Under the pieces are notes generated by a model. It saw only the letters and a program-made list of their open reading frames with translations, made no database searches and had not been told where the DNA came from. Below, piece after piece: positions 35,841-44,860 of a stretch of 64,000 bases of DNA. The DNA is taken from assembly GCF_000327285.1 (NCBI RefSeq), contig NZ_HE998568.1:452810-516809 (forward strand), read 5' to 3'. Numbering within the stretch: position 1 is the stretch's first letter; each line of letters starts with the position of its first letter. This stretch comes from Holdemania massiliensis AP2 (GTDB lineage: Bacteria; Bacillota_I; Bacilli_A; Erysipelotrichales; Erysipelotrichaceae). A program made the position numbers and the translations under genes.

Positions 35841-37766
35841 TCAATTTTTACTCAGCACTTCAATCAAACTGTCATAGTCGGTCAACTTCCCCGAAAACGG
35901 CTCGCGCGGATCATTGATCATCTCGCTGATAAAATCATAACCCAGCCGCAGCGAATCGAGGTCATCGTTGATATTGACAAAAATGACGGTCTGCGCCCAC
36001 AGCTTGTTCCAGATGATCGGTTTCTTCAAAAAACCGATATAGATAAAGCTTTCGGGCAGCGGCTTAAGCGTATGCAGAAAGACGACGCCCTTGGTTGTTT
36101 CATGGGACAGAATGTGTTCCGCCTCCCAGAACATCGCCAGGATTTCCTTCCAGTTGTCAAACCCCTTGGCTACCTCACGAAAGACCTCGTCGCGCACGCT
36201 GCCCTTCAGACTGCCGTTGAAATAGCGCGGGGAAAAATACTGCCGCAGCTTGCGGAAAGACAATCGGTTATGCTTGATCGACTGTTGGATCTGCTCGCCA
36301 TACGACAGCCGCCCGTCCATGTAAATATACGGCACCGCATAGGAGGCTTCCAAAGGAACCGTGCTGAGAATCAGTTCAGCCTGATGCAGATCGTGATTTT
36401 CCAGCTCGCTGACGTCGCAGATTTCAATGCTGCCGGCCAGCGCCGCGTGATTTTCATTGATTTCGTTGATCAGCGTGATCGTTTCCGGCCTGCCCCGGCC
36501 GCAGACAACCAGGATTTTTCCATTGTGCGTCCGGCTTTCCGTTGAAAACAAGAGGTTGGTATACAGCACCAGATAGGCAAATTCATTCTTGTTCATGCGG
36601 ACGCTGAAATTCTGTTCAAGAATATCGCTGATCATCATCGTGATGTGCGTGGAAAACAGATATTTGTTCAGAAAATCATAGATCATCGGATTGCGCATCA
36701 CCAATCCGCTGCGCAGCCGCGCCACCATCGCCGGAATATGCATCCGCAGATATTCCTCATACCGATCCTTGTTGATCGCAATCACGCCGAAGCGTTTCTG
36801 CAGCATTCGGTAAATATCGTACAGCGTCTTTTCCACCTGTTCGATTTCCTCACTGGTGATCTCATCCAGCTGCGTGATGTGCTTGGATTTGAAATGCAGG
36901 GCAAAATAGAGGATTTCCTCCTGGGGAAGCAGGATTTCCAGCTTTGTTTGAAGCCGCTCCACCAACTCCCGCGCGGCCGGCCATTCACGGATCAGGCTCT
37001 GCTGGCGAACCTTCCCGTTTTCATCCTCGACTTTCACATAGTTATAGAATTTCCAGCGCCGGATCGCGATGATGATGTGAATGACAAAGTTCTGCAGCGA
37101 CTGATCCGACATGTGAATGCTGTATTTCTCCATAATTTCTTCCAACAGATCGCGCACGAAGCGAATCTCATCCTGATTGGTGCTGCTGACAAACATCGCA
37201 TTGTCGGCTGCGAAATATCCGGTTGAAATGTTGGCATGGAAGAAATATTCGGCAATGCACAGCCGCTTAGCGATTTCCTCACCGACTAACAGAATCCCGT
37301 AATTCGGCCGGGAAGTCAGCTCCAGATTGTAATCCTTGAAGATTTCCCGCACTTCCTTTAAATCCGCGGTCAGCGTTGAACGGCTGATATACAGCTCGTC
37401 GACCAAATCCTCAATCGTCAGATAATAATCCACCGTCAACAGCTTTTTCACGATATAATTCACGCGTTCATAACGATACTTCGGAACGGTCTGCGCCGTC
37501 CGCAGCTCGCGCCGCTTCAGCTCCGTCAAAAACTGATTATAAAGAAATTCATCATTGACGGACAGCTTGTAGCCGACGCCGGTACGGGCATGGATGACCG
37601 CGTCATAATCCTTGAGAATCGCATTGAGTTCACTGACATCCTTTTTAATCGTGCGCGCCGACACCTTGACCTTTTCAGCCAGCTGGGCACTGGTCAGCGG
37701 TTCACTGGCGTCTCCCAGTGTGATCAGAATCTGTTCCAGACGGTCGCTGATGTATTCCACCCGCAT
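35841..37766 (-). CDS. PRD-domain transcriptional regulator (BglG/MtlR/LicR type)
   Basis: 641 residues: N-terminal winged helix (LTSAQLAEKVKVSARTIKKD), a second helix-turn-helix (YLTIEDLVDELYISRSTLTAD), two PTS regulation domains spanning about residues 170-400, a IIB-like domain with cysteine in ILVVCGRGRPE near 420, and a C-terminal IIA-like domain with a histidine in GVVFLHTLKP. Phosphorylation of these domains by PTS proteins tunes activity. It sits inside locus 1, between PTS genes, and should control that operon. DNA-binding activator rather than RNA antiterminator, because no CAT-RBD domain is present. Confidence 0.92.
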   Translation of the reverse strand: MRVEYISDRLEQILITLGDASEPLTSAQLAEKVKVSARTIKKDVSELNAILKDYDAVIHARTGVGYKLSVNDEFLYNQFLTELKRRELRTAQTVPKYRYERVNYIVKKLLTVDYYLTIEDLVDELYISRSTLTADLKEVREIFKDYNLELTSRPNYGILLVGEEIAKRLCIAEYFFHANISTGYFAADNAMFVSSTNQDEIRFVRDLLEEIMEKYSIHMSDQSLQNFVIHIIIAIRRWKFYNYVKVEDENGKVRQQSLIREWPAARELVERLQTKLEILLPQEEILYFALHFKSKHITQLDEITSEEIEQVEKTLYDIYRMLQKRFGVIAINKDRYEEYLRMHIPAMVARLRSGLVMRNPMIYDFLNKYLFSTHITMMISDILEQNFSVRMNKNEFAYLVLYTNLLFSTESRTHNGKILVVCGRGRPETITLINEINENHAALAGSIEICDVSELENHDLHQAELILSTVPLEASYAVPYIYMDGRLSYGEQIQQSIKHNRLSFRKLRQYFSPRYFNGSLKGSVRDEVFREVAKGFDNWKEILAMFWEAEHILSHETTKGVVFLHTLKPLPESFIYIGFLKKPIIWNKLWAQTVIFVNINDDLDSLRLGYDFISEMINDPREPFSGKLTDYDSLIEVLSKN

Positions 37767-37810
37767 CCTCTCCTTCCTTTAAAAGAATGCAGGGTTGCCC
37801 CTGCATCCTG

Positions 37811-38290
37811 CTACTGTAGCTTATAGTCCTTAAAGTAGGTCTTCTTCCCGTCCGGAATCAAACGCAGCTCCACTTCAAAGCCGCCGCTGACCAGCTTGTT
37901 GCACAGATCAATATCGTTCTGCGATACCGCAATCGCTCCGATCAGATTTTCTTTGGTTTCGGCGTTCTTGCGGATTCCGCCCAGATTCAAGGACCCGATT
38001 TCCGGAATATCCGTTAAGATTTGGTAAGCGTCGGGAATGTTGTTGGTAATGATCATGACATTGGTGCTGCTTTTTAAGTGCGTGCGAATCAAGGCCTTGG
38101 CTTTCTCTACGCTTTCGCAGATCAGCTTCGTGCCCCGCGGTTTGGCGATGTCCAGCGTCATCTTCTGAAAATCATCTTTGGCAATCGCATCATTCGCTAA
38201 AATAATCATATGGATTGAAAGCTGTTTCGTCCAGGAAAATCCGACAGCGCCGTGAATCAAACGGTCGTCGACACGCAGTAATTTTATCAT
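37811..38290 (-). CDS. Mannose-family PTS IIB component (locus 1, first copy)
   Basis: 159 residues with VDDRLIHGAVGFSW (active histidine at residue 13) and the block IILANDAIAKDDFQKMTLDI. It differs clearly from the other IIB of the locus, with a LRVDDRLIHG start typical of transport-linked copies. Placed directly after the SIS gene (18-base gap), it is the likely partner of the IIC-IID fusion. Confidence 0.93.
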   Translation of the reverse strand: MIKLLRVDDRLIHGAVGFSWTKQLSIHMIILANDAIAKDDFQKMTLDIAKPRGTKLICESVEKAKALIRTHLKSSTNVMIITNNIPDAYQILTDIPEIGSLNLGGIRKNAETKENLIGAIAVSQNDIDLCNKLVSGGFEVELRLIPDGKKTYFKDYKLQ

Positions 38291-38308
38291 CGTTGTTGCC
38301 TCCCTTGC

Positions 38309-39397
38309 TTATAAACCGATTTCATTGCCGGTCTTCGGTGCTTTGGATCCCATGAACTCGTTCATCCGTTTGCGGGCTTCGTCCAGCGGGTTCACCCATT
38401 TGTCGCGGCCCATCGCGGAAATGATCTGGAAGGGGATGACATTGAACAGCACGCTGAAATGTTCATCAAGATGGTGGTCGATCGTCAGCACCTTCGGATC
38501 TTCGATGACGCGGTTGGTAATCAGATACACCCGTGAGGTCAGCTCATGAACGCTCTCGTACATCCGAATTGCCCGTTCGCTTGGCTCACCCAGCGAATCC
38601 ACAATGATCACCGTGCGGTCGGCATTGGTTTCAATCGACGGGCCGTGCAGGAATTCTTCCATTTCATAAGCGGTCGCGGCATGGCCGGTGGTTTCCGCAA
38701 TCTTGAGCGCGCCTTCCAAGGCGACAGCGTGATTCGGTCCATAGCCCAGAATCTGCACGCGCTTCAAGTCCGTTAATTCTTCTTCGTTGGCCGCGTACCA
38801 GACTTTGGCCTTGGCCACCGTCTGATCCATCGTACCGCAAGCCTGTCTGAGCTGTTCATAATAGCTTTCTGCCTCTGCCGGGCTGAGCAGGCCTTTGGCT
38901 TTGCCGGCTTCAATGGCAAACAACATGTAGTACAGTCCCAGCGTCACAACACCCTTGGTGACAAAGCCGATCTTTTCAATCCCCATGCCCCAGTTCAGGC
39001 ACAAGTCGCAATGATCCTTCATCACGCTTTCCACATTGCCGGTTAAGCCGATCGCGGTCAAGCCATGATCGCGGGCTTTCTGCAGGGCGTCGTTGGTATT
39101 GGTGGAGCGCCCGCTCTGACCGGCGCCGAACACAAACGTCTGTTCATCAAAAATCGTTTCATAATGATTAAATGTAAACGAGGTGACGACTTCGGTTCTG
39201 ACCTTCAGGATTTTCTCAACGAAGTATTTCGCCAGGCATGAGCCGTTATAGGAAGAGCCGGAAGCGATGATCAGAATCCGATTGTACGCTTTCTGCGTAT
39301 ACCGATCCACCGCCGGTCTGACCAGCTCTGAAGCATGTTCAATGTTGTAACGGCACTGCGCCGCGCTTTCTTCAATATAACCCATCATGGTTTCCAT
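38309..39397 (-). CDS. SIS-domain sugar isomerase/deglycase-like protein (locus 1)
   Basis: 362 residues with two SIS folds. IIASGSSYNGSCLAKYF (near residue 43) and FGAGQSGRSTNT form the first sugar-phosphate pocket; the second half carries YEMEEFLHGPSIET, the E-x-x-HGP element that supplies catalytic residues in GlmS-isomerase and FrlB/AgaS-type enzymes. It probably isomerises or cleaves the phosphorylated sugar imported by the adjacent PTS. No glutaminase domain is present, so it is not GlmS. Substrate inferred only as amino sugar or glycated amine phosphate. Confidence 0.88.
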   Translation of the reverse strand: METMMGYIEESAAQCRYNIEHASELVRPAVDRYTQKAYNRILIIASGSSYNGSCLAKYFVEKILKVRTEVVTSFTFNHYETIFDEQTFVFGAGQSGRSTNTNDALQKARDHGLTAIGLTGNVESVMKDHCDLCLNWGMGIEKIGFVTKGVVTLGLYYMLFAIEAGKAKGLLSPAEAESYYEQLRQACGTMDQTVAKAKVWYAANEEELTDLKRVQILGYGPNHAVALEGALKIAETTGHAATAYEMEEFLHGPSIETNADRTVIIVDSLGEPSERAIRMYESVHELTSRVYLITNRVIEDPKVLTIDHHLDEHFSVLFNVIPFQIISAMGRDKWVNPLDEARKRMNEFMGSKAPKTGNEIGL

Positions 39398-39497
39398 TCG
39401 ACAATTCCTCCTTTAGTGATGTTGATGGAAAAGAGGAAGCAAGGCTGAAAGACAACGCCTTGTTCCTCCATCGTTAAATACAGTTTTGGTGTTGTGC

Positions 39498-41069
39498 TTA
39501 CAAAATGCCGATCACATTGCAGACGATGCCCAGAATGAACATGCCGATCATGATGTGCAGCATGTTGACCTGCTTCTTTAATAACCAGGCTGTCGCCCAA
39601 GTGATGCACAGCGGCAGTAAGCCCGGCAGAATTTCATCAAACAGCGACTGCAGCGCCAACGGTTCCATCTGACCGAACTGAATGACTAACGGTGTGGAAA
39701 CCGATACCATCGACATCGTCATCGCCCCGATGACCATTAAGCCCAGGATTCCGAAGCACAGCGTCAGCTTATCCATAATGTTCGATTTGTAGATCTTATT
39801 GATAAATTTGCTTCCGAAATCATACGATTTCCACATCAGATACCAGCGGGCCAAAAAATGCGGCGCGTTGTACAGTACGATGAAGACAAACGGTGCCAGG
39901 ACATTGCCCTGCAAGCCTAACTGAGCCGAAACACCGGCCGCGATAATCCGGAAAGTTCCCTGAAACAGCGAATCGCCGATGCCGGCCAGCGGACCCATCA
40001 GCGCGGCTTTAACCGCGTTGACCGAAGCCGGAGCCAGATCCGGATTGCTGGAAATTTCTTCTTCCATCGCGCAGGAGATGCCGAAGATCAACGTCGATAC
40101 CTGCGGCGTGGTGTTGAAGAATTCATAATGGCGGCTTAATGCCATCGCCAGATCTTTCTGATCCGGATATAATTCACGCAGAGCCGGAATCATGGCATAG
40201 CAATAGCCTGATCCCTGATAGTTCTGGTAGTTAAACGAAGCCTCCAGCGTATGCGCGCGCCAATAGACGCCCATCAAGGCTTTGCGGCTGAGCCGTTTGG
40301 TCTGCCGGTTTTCCTCGCTGACTTCTTCCTCTGCCCCTTCCGTGTCTTCCGATTTGATGAAGAAGAAGGCGATGACCGCAAAGGCGGCGCCCAAAATCGC
40401 CACTCCTGTATTGGTCATGCCCAAGAAGGCCGACAGCACGAAGCCGATGAAGTAGAACGCGCCGATTTCGCGGGTCCAGATCATGTTCAGCAGCATCGCG
40501 AAGCCCAAAGCCGGCAGGATGGACGTTCCGACCTTTAAGCCGTTGTAAATCCATTGCGGAATGAAGTCGACAACCGCCTGAACCGCGCCGGTTCCCAGAT
40601 AGATCGAACCGAATACCAGCACCATCATGATAATGCTGTAAAGCCACCAGGTCAGCCAGTGATACCGTTCAACCTTCTTGTAATCGCCAACTTCGCAGGC
40701 TTTCTGCATTTCAACGATCCAATACTGCATGACGACGCGGATGAAGGTTTTCAGCATGTTGAACAGAATTCCGACCGGAATCGCAATCGTCAAAGCGAAG
40801 GCCGCGTCCTGACCGGAGAGAATCGCCAGCCCGCCGCCGACGATCGTCGCGATGGAAACGTCCATGGATACGGAAATTCCGATATTCATGACGCCGATGA
40901 AGGCCAATTCCAGTGTGGCGCCGATCAGAATACCGGCTTGCAGATCCCCCAAAACCAGGCCGACCAGCGGACCGAGAACGATCGGTTTGGTCAGCATCAT
41001 GTAACCGTTGATCATATCGGTTCGGGATACGAGATAGATCAGCGACAGAAGCAGTGCGTTTAGTAACAT
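39498..41069 (-). CDS. Mannose-family PTS IIC-IID fusion protein
   Basis: 523 residues. Residues 1-235 are the IIC membrane unit (MLTKPIVLGPLVGLVLGDLQ, VSIATIVGGGLAILSG). A charged linker (SEDTEGAEEEVSEENRQTKR, about 235-255) joins a complete IID unit (HYEFFNTTPQVSTLIFG, AALMGPLAGIGDSLFQGTF). In most systems, including loci 2 and 3 here, IIC and IID are separate proteins. The channel translocates and phosphorylates the sugar with IIB. The reading frame is continuous and both parts have normal length, so the fusion looks genuine. Confidence 0.92.
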   Translation of the reverse strand: MLLNALLLSLIYLVSRTDMINGYMMLTKPIVLGPLVGLVLGDLQAGILIGATLELAFIGVMNIGISVSMDVSIATIVGGGLAILSGQDAAFALTIAIPVGILFNMLKTFIRVVMQYWIVEMQKACEVGDYKKVERYHWLTWWLYSIIMMVLVFGSIYLGTGAVQAVVDFIPQWIYNGLKVGTSILPALGFAMLLNMIWTREIGAFYFIGFVLSAFLGMTNTGVAILGAAFAVIAFFFIKSEDTEGAEEEVSEENRQTKRLSRKALMGVYWRAHTLEASFNYQNYQGSGYCYAMIPALRELYPDQKDLAMALSRHYEFFNTTPQVSTLIFGISCAMEEEISSNPDLAPASVNAVKAALMGPLAGIGDSLFQGTFRIIAAGVSAQLGLQGNVLAPFVFIVLYNAPHFLARWYLMWKSYDFGSKFINKIYKSNIMDKLTLCFGILGLMVIGAMTMSMVSVSTPLVIQFGQMEPLALQSLFDEILPGLLPLCITWATAWLLKKQVNMLHIMIGMFILGIVCNVIGIL

Positions 41070-41124
41070 AAGTGTTTACCCCTTTCTTAACCTTAGTTTG
41101 TGAAACGGCAGGATTCAGTTTTTT

Positions 41125-41526
41125 TCAGCTCTCGCTTCCTTTCTTTTGCAGCATCGAATTAACATAACAGATCCGGGTTTGCGCTTGATCAATGCAGCGC
41201 TGCAGATCGGCCGCCAGATCGTCTGTTTCTTCCAGTTTCAGCACGTCGAGAATCAATTCCAGGTTGACCCCGGCAAGAATGTGGCAGTTGGGCTTCAGCA
41301 GATGGCGCATCATATATTGATTGACGCTGCCGCCCAAGAGGTCGGTAAAGATAATCCAGGTTTCTTCTTCATGGCCCGCCATGATCGTTTGCATTTGAGT
41401 TTCCAGGGGAAGCTCATCGGTGTAGGCACATAAGGGAATCACATCGGCGTTTTCTCCGCTTAACCGACGCAGCGCGCTGGCCAGACCGGCGGCGTATTCG
41501 CCATGACTCGCGATCAGATATTTCAC
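41125..41526 (-). CDS. Mannose-family PTS IIA component (locus 1, first copy)
   Basis: 133 residues with the active histidine in IASHGEYAAG (residue 8) and FTDLLGGSVNQY. First gene of locus 1, preceding the IIC-IID fusion by 55 bases. Together with the first IIB, the fusion channel and the SIS enzyme it gives a complete uptake and processing unit. Confidence 0.93.
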   Translation of the reverse strand: MKYLIASHGEYAAGLASALRRLSGENADVIPLCAYTDELPLETQMQTIMAGHEEETWIIFTDLLGGSVNQYMMRHLLKPNCHILAGVNLELILDVLKLEETDDLAADLQRCIDQAQTRICYVNSMLQKKGSES

Positions 41527-41562
41527 ATTATTCCTCTTTCCATTTCGTCCTTTGTCAATGCC

Positions 41563-41619
41563 ATTATAGAAAGCTTTGTAAGCATTAACTACTCAATTAA
41601 TTGCACTATTTTTAGTGCA
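41563..41619 (-). promoter_or_regulatory. Promoter region of PTS locus 1 with dyad
   Basis: TATAAT is present on the minus strand (41568-41563) about 37 bases before the IIA start, with a poor -35. Just upstream the dyad TGCACTA-TTTT-TAGTGCA (41602-41619) has perfect seven-base arms and overlaps the stop of the HAD gene. It lacks a following T run, so an activator site for the PRD regulator is more likely than a terminator. Confidence 0.45.
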
Positions 41620-42277
41620 GTGAATCAAAGACAGCCGCTTGCAGCAGGCCCGGAATTTCCATCAGATCGTCAAAGAGCTGATGCGCCGGAGATTGATCAA
41701 AGCCATACCGCTCATCACGTTTGGCCAGCACCCGCATCCCGGCACGCACAGCCGCCAGAATGCCATACGTGGAATCTTCAATCACATGACATTGTTGGGG
41801 CAAAACATGCAGTCGGGAAGCCACATGCAGATAGATCTCAGGGTTGGGCTTGCTTTCCTTAAAATCATCACCACTGGCGATCACTTCAAACAAGGACAGG
41901 ATCTCGAGCTCCTGAAGCACCTGTTCGATATTGCTTTGCGGTGAACTGGATGCCAGCGCTAAGCGCCAGCCTGTGTCTTTCAGCTGATTCAGCGTTTGAT
42001 GTAAATGAGGATTCGCCAGCTCGCGGTAAACGATCCGGTGGTGGCGATGAAAGGTGCGCATATCGCGGCGATAGGTTTCCTCACTATCATAAAATGCTGG
42101 ATCAGCCTGTTTTAGAATCGAAAATGTTTTGCGGCTGCTTTCTCCGACAAGCGAATCAAGCACAGCGCGGGAAAAGTGATAGCCGCGGCTGATCAGAAAT
42201 TCTTCGAGCCGTCGGTAATACACAGGTTCCGTATCGACAAGCACGCCGTCCATATCAAAGATCACAACTTTTTCCAT
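41612..42277 (-). CDS. HAD superfamily phosphatase/phosphomutase-like protein
   Basis: 221 residues. The nucleophile motif FDMDGVLVDTEPV lies at residues 7-19, a helical cap follows, then the motif II serine in LALASSSP, the motif III lysine in KESKPNPEIYL, and the motif IV region VIEDSTYGILAA. It resembles beta-phosphoglucomutase and sugar phosphatase members. It ends directly upstream of PTS locus 1 on the same strand, with a dyad over the stop, and may act on sugar phosphates from that pathway. Confidence 0.9.
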   Translation of the reverse strand: MEKVVIFDMDGVLVDTEPVYYRRLEEFLISRGYHFSRAVLDSLVGESSRKTFSILKQADPAFYDSEETYRRDMRTFHRHHRIVYRELANPHLHQTLNQLKDTGWRLALASSSPQSNIEQVLQELEILSLFEVIASGDDFKESKPNPEIYLHVASRLHVLPQQCHVIEDSTYGILAAVRAGMRVLAKRDERYGFDQSPAHQLFDDLMEIPGLLQAAVFDSLH

Positions 42278-42426
42278 TCTCTGCCTCCTTTCTGGTTCAC
42301 TGTGAGTTCATTATAAGGAAATCCTTTCCCTGAACAAAAACGGAAAAAGATCACTAACCTTAGTGCAGGACACTTCGTCAGCTAGCCCGGATTTCCGGTA
42401 TAATAGAAGCAGAAGGAAGGGATCGT

Positions 42427-42999
42427 ATGCTTTTATTTTCAAATCCTGGCTGCGGCAATACAGCCGCGGCAGCCCATGAGGCCATCCGCAAAGCCAAACA
42501 GATGAAGACCGATGTCGTCTTTGCCTCCTCCGCAGGCAAAACCGCCCGCGCGGTGATCGACGAAGCGCAGAAACAGGATTACCCAGGCAAGCTGATCTGC
42601 GTCAGATCGGTTTCCGACGCGAAAAACCACGGTCAGAACCGCATGCCAGCACAGATCCAGAAGGAGCTGTTGGATCATGGGGTTGTGATTGTCACAGCCG
42701 CCCACGCGCTCAGCGGCGGTGAACGGGGCTTAAGCAGCCAACAGGGCGGAATTTATCCGCTGGAAATCATGGCTGCCACCCTTCGGACATTCGGGCAAGG
42801 CGTCAAGGTTTGTTTTGAATGCGCGGTGATGGCGCTGGATGCGGATGTCATCGAGTGGGGAAAAGCAATCGTTGCTTTAGGCGGCACATCGGAAGGCGCT
42901 GACACGGCCATGGTTCTGACGCCGGGATACTCCGCTTCGATATTAAGCACCCGGATTCATGAAATTCTCTGCAAGCCTGCCCTCATGCAGGCGGAATAA
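42427..42999 (+). CDS. Stand-alone pyruvate kinase C-terminal (alpha/beta) domain protein
   Basis: 190 residues that match the fold of the C-terminal domain of pyruvate kinase without the catalytic barrel: NTAAAAHEAIRKAKQ at the start and GTSEGADTAMVLTPGYSA near the end. Such single-domain proteins occur in some anaerobes and archaea; their function is unknown to me. It is transcribed divergently from the HAD gene, from a promoter with TATAAT near 42401 and a GAAGG site. It ends at a structured intergenic region. Confidence 0.75.
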   Translation: MLLFSNPGCGNTAAAAHEAIRKAKQMKTDVVFASSAGKTARAVIDEAQKQDYPGKLICVRSVSDAKNHGQNRMPAQIQKELLDHGVVIVTAAHALSGGERGLSSQQGGIYPLEIMAATLRTFGQGVKVCFECAVMALDADVIEWGKAIVALGGTSEGADTAMVLTPGYSASILSTRIHEILCKPALMQAE

Positions 43000-43009
43000 A
43001 CACGTTTTT

Positions 43010-43240
43010 TCTCCCATGACTTAACCTTGCTTCAACGAAATAAGCGAGGATTTTCCCACCTGTGCAGGGGGAGGGAGAAATCGGCAAAAACAGGCTCAAC
43101 GGCAGGGGGCCTCTATCCCCCGCGGACATGAAGTCAAGCCGACTAAGAAACGAGAGTAAAGGCAGCAGCGCTGCCGTGTCATGATGAGCGATAGAGGACT
43201 CATCATGGGGATTGAAATAAGTTATTCTCAACGGCTTTCC
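43010..43240. other. Stem-loop-rich intergenic region
   Basis: Several strong hairpins stand in a row: GGGGG-N7-CCCCC (43105-43121), GGCAGC-AGC-GCTGCC (43161-43175) and CATGATGAG-N10-CTCATCATG (43180-43207, perfect nine-base arms). A minus-strand open frame covers the region but its sequence is low in coding character. The density of structure suggests a non-coding RNA or a repeat element of the genome; neither can be confirmed from one copy. Confidence 0.4.
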
Positions 43241-43245
43241 ATAGA

Positions 43246-43297
43246 CTAAAAAAGAACTCATTTCGTATCATAATCGGTACGGATGAATTCTTTTTTC
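43246..43297. terminator. Bidirectional terminator
   Basis: AAAAAAGAACTCAT (from 43249) pairs with GGATGAATTCTTTTTT (ending about 43296) with one mismatch. It can stop plus-strand transcripts after the pyruvate-kinase-like gene and minus-strand transcripts after the MATE gene. Confidence 0.7.
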
Positions 43298-43300
43298 TGT

Positions 43301-44668
43301 TTACTCCGCAGCTTTGCTTTCTTCTGTGTTTTCCATTTCAGTCAGATTATGCAGCCAGCGTTCCTTTTTCAGCAAGCCCACCGCCAACAGGCATTTTAAA
43401 AGATAGCTGACTTCCACCCAGAAATAAACTGTAGTGATCGGCAAGGAGGTTCTCTGTGTCAGGATCATCAACAGCGGAATCGGGACAACCCACATAAACA
43501 GCGAATCAATCAGGAAGATCGACCGGCTGTCGCCGCCGCTGCGGAAGACAAAATAGACGAGGAAATGCGCGGTCGCCAATGGAAACAAAAGCGCCATGAT
43601 CTGCATCAGCTGATCCGCGGTGGCTAAGGATACGGCTGACCCGCTGTAAAGCAGCGGAATTGTCCAGCGGCACAAATAGATCAGGATGCCAAACAGCACC
43701 GAAAGCGCCAGTGCCAGCTTGAACACCCGGCTGACAACCTGTTTGGCGTCATCCTTTTTCCCCTGCCCCAAAATCGGTCCGACCAGAATCGTCAAGACGG
43801 TCCCCGCCGCCGGAAAGAGGACGCGGAACAGCTCATAATAGGTCATCGCGATCGAATAGCCGGCGGTCGTTGCCGTATTGAAAGACGTATAGCCTTTAAA
43901 CAGCACCGCCAGCCCTAAGCCATAGAACAATTCGTTCAATCCGATCGGAAGCATGGTCTTACTGATTTGAAACGCCAGCACCCGCGGTATTCTCGGCGTG
44001 ACCTTCCATGCCTGCGCAAACACGCATTGTGAACGTTTCATAAGAACAACCATGATCAAGGCTTCAAGACTGCGGCAGATCAGCATCGCGATCCCAGCTC
44101 CTGCCATCCCGGCTCTCATCCCGTCCAACAAAATGCCATTGGCAACGATCTTCACGATCACCGCCGCACAGCTGCCGTATAAGGGCAGCCTCACCTGACC
44201 GATTGAGCGCAGAGCGTTGGCAATTGCCTGGGACAGTACATACGGAATCATCGACAAAGCCAGAAACCGCAGGTAAATGGTTGCCGGCTCCAATAAGGCC
44301 GGATCAGAAGAAAACAAGCGGACTAACGATCGGGGAAAAGCGATCCCAGCGAGAATAAAGGGAAGCATCATCGTCGCGGAAACGAGAATGGAAAACCGGA
44401 AGGTCTGACGCATGCGCTGCGGCTGATCCACCCCTGCATACTGCGCCAGGTAGACAACGCCGGCCGCCAGAATGCCGTTGAGAAAACTGCTGGGCACCGT
44501 AAACAGACGGTTGACGATGGCTGCGGAAGAAACAAACAAATCACCGAACCGCCCGACCATGACATTATCAATAATCGTGATCAGATTGAGAATCAGCTGC
44601 TGGGCTATCATAGCCAGACACAAATTCAGCGCCTGACGGTAAAATGTTCTAGCAGATTGCCGGTGCAT
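43301..44668 (-). CDS. MATE family efflux transporter
   Basis: About 455 residues from the ATG at 44668, preceded by AAAGGGGGG; the open frame runs 35 residues further but without hydrophobic or conserved character. Twelve membrane segments in two similar halves are visible, with VMVGRFGDLFVSSAAIVNRL in the first and GPILGQGKKDDAKQVVSRVF in the second, typical of multidrug and toxin extrusion proteins. These export cationic compounds using sodium or proton gradients. The substrate is not predictable. Confidence 0.92.
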   Translation of the reverse strand: MHRQSARTFYRQALNLCLAMIAQQLILNLITIIDNVMVGRFGDLFVSSAAIVNRLFTVPSSFLNGILAAGVVYLAQYAGVDQPQRMRQTFRFSILVSATMMLPFILAGIAFPRSLVRLFSSDPALLEPATIYLRFLALSMIPYVLSQAIANALRSIGQVRLPLYGSCAAVIVKIVANGILLDGMRAGMAGAGIAMLICRSLEALIMVVLMKRSQCVFAQAWKVTPRIPRVLAFQISKTMLPIGLNELFYGLGLAVLFKGYTSFNTATTAGYSIAMTYYELFRVLFPAAGTVLTILVGPILGQGKKDDAKQVVSRVFKLALALSVLFGILIYLCRWTIPLLYSGSAVSLATADQLMQIMALLFPLATAHFLVYFVFRSGGDSRSIFLIDSLFMWVVPIPLLMILTQRTSLPITTVYFWVEVSYLLKCLLAVGLLKKERWLHNLTEMENTEESKAAE

Positions 44669-44729
44669 CGTTATCCCCCTTTCCTTTCTTCTTCCTTCAG
44701 TATAGAGAACTCGACCTTGCTTCAGAAGC

Positions 44730-44756
44730 AGAAAAAAATCACCATTTCTGGTGAAG
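44730..44756 (-). terminator. Terminator downstream of the Gfo/Idh/MocA gene
   Basis: TCACCA (44739-44744) and TGGTGA (44749-44754) form a tight stem with a TTTC loop; on the minus strand it is followed by seven T. It lies about 105 bases after the oxidoreductase stop. Confidence 0.75.
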
Positions 44757-44860
44757 TTTTCTTTTAACCGCAAAGGGATGAATTCTAAAGTTGAGTGTTG
44801 CCGTGATCCCCAAAGTTCAGAATTGGCTTACGCTTTAGATTCGCCTCTGTTTTATCTAGT

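Noticed and set aside
35832-36545. Plus-strand open frame of 237 codons opposite the PRD regulator
   Set aside because: Composition rich in His, Gln and Arg typical of antisense frames; the minus strand has a well-formed PRD regulator.
38309-39397. Annotation as glutamine-fructose-6-phosphate aminotransferase (GlmS)
   Set aside because: The protein has the isomerase-type SIS domains only and no glutaminase domain with an N-terminal cysteine.
42983-43261. Minus-strand open frame of 92 codons downstream of the pyruvate-kinase-like gene
   Set aside because: The region is a series of perfect hairpins and the translated product lacks any domain or ribosome site. Non-coding structure explains it better.
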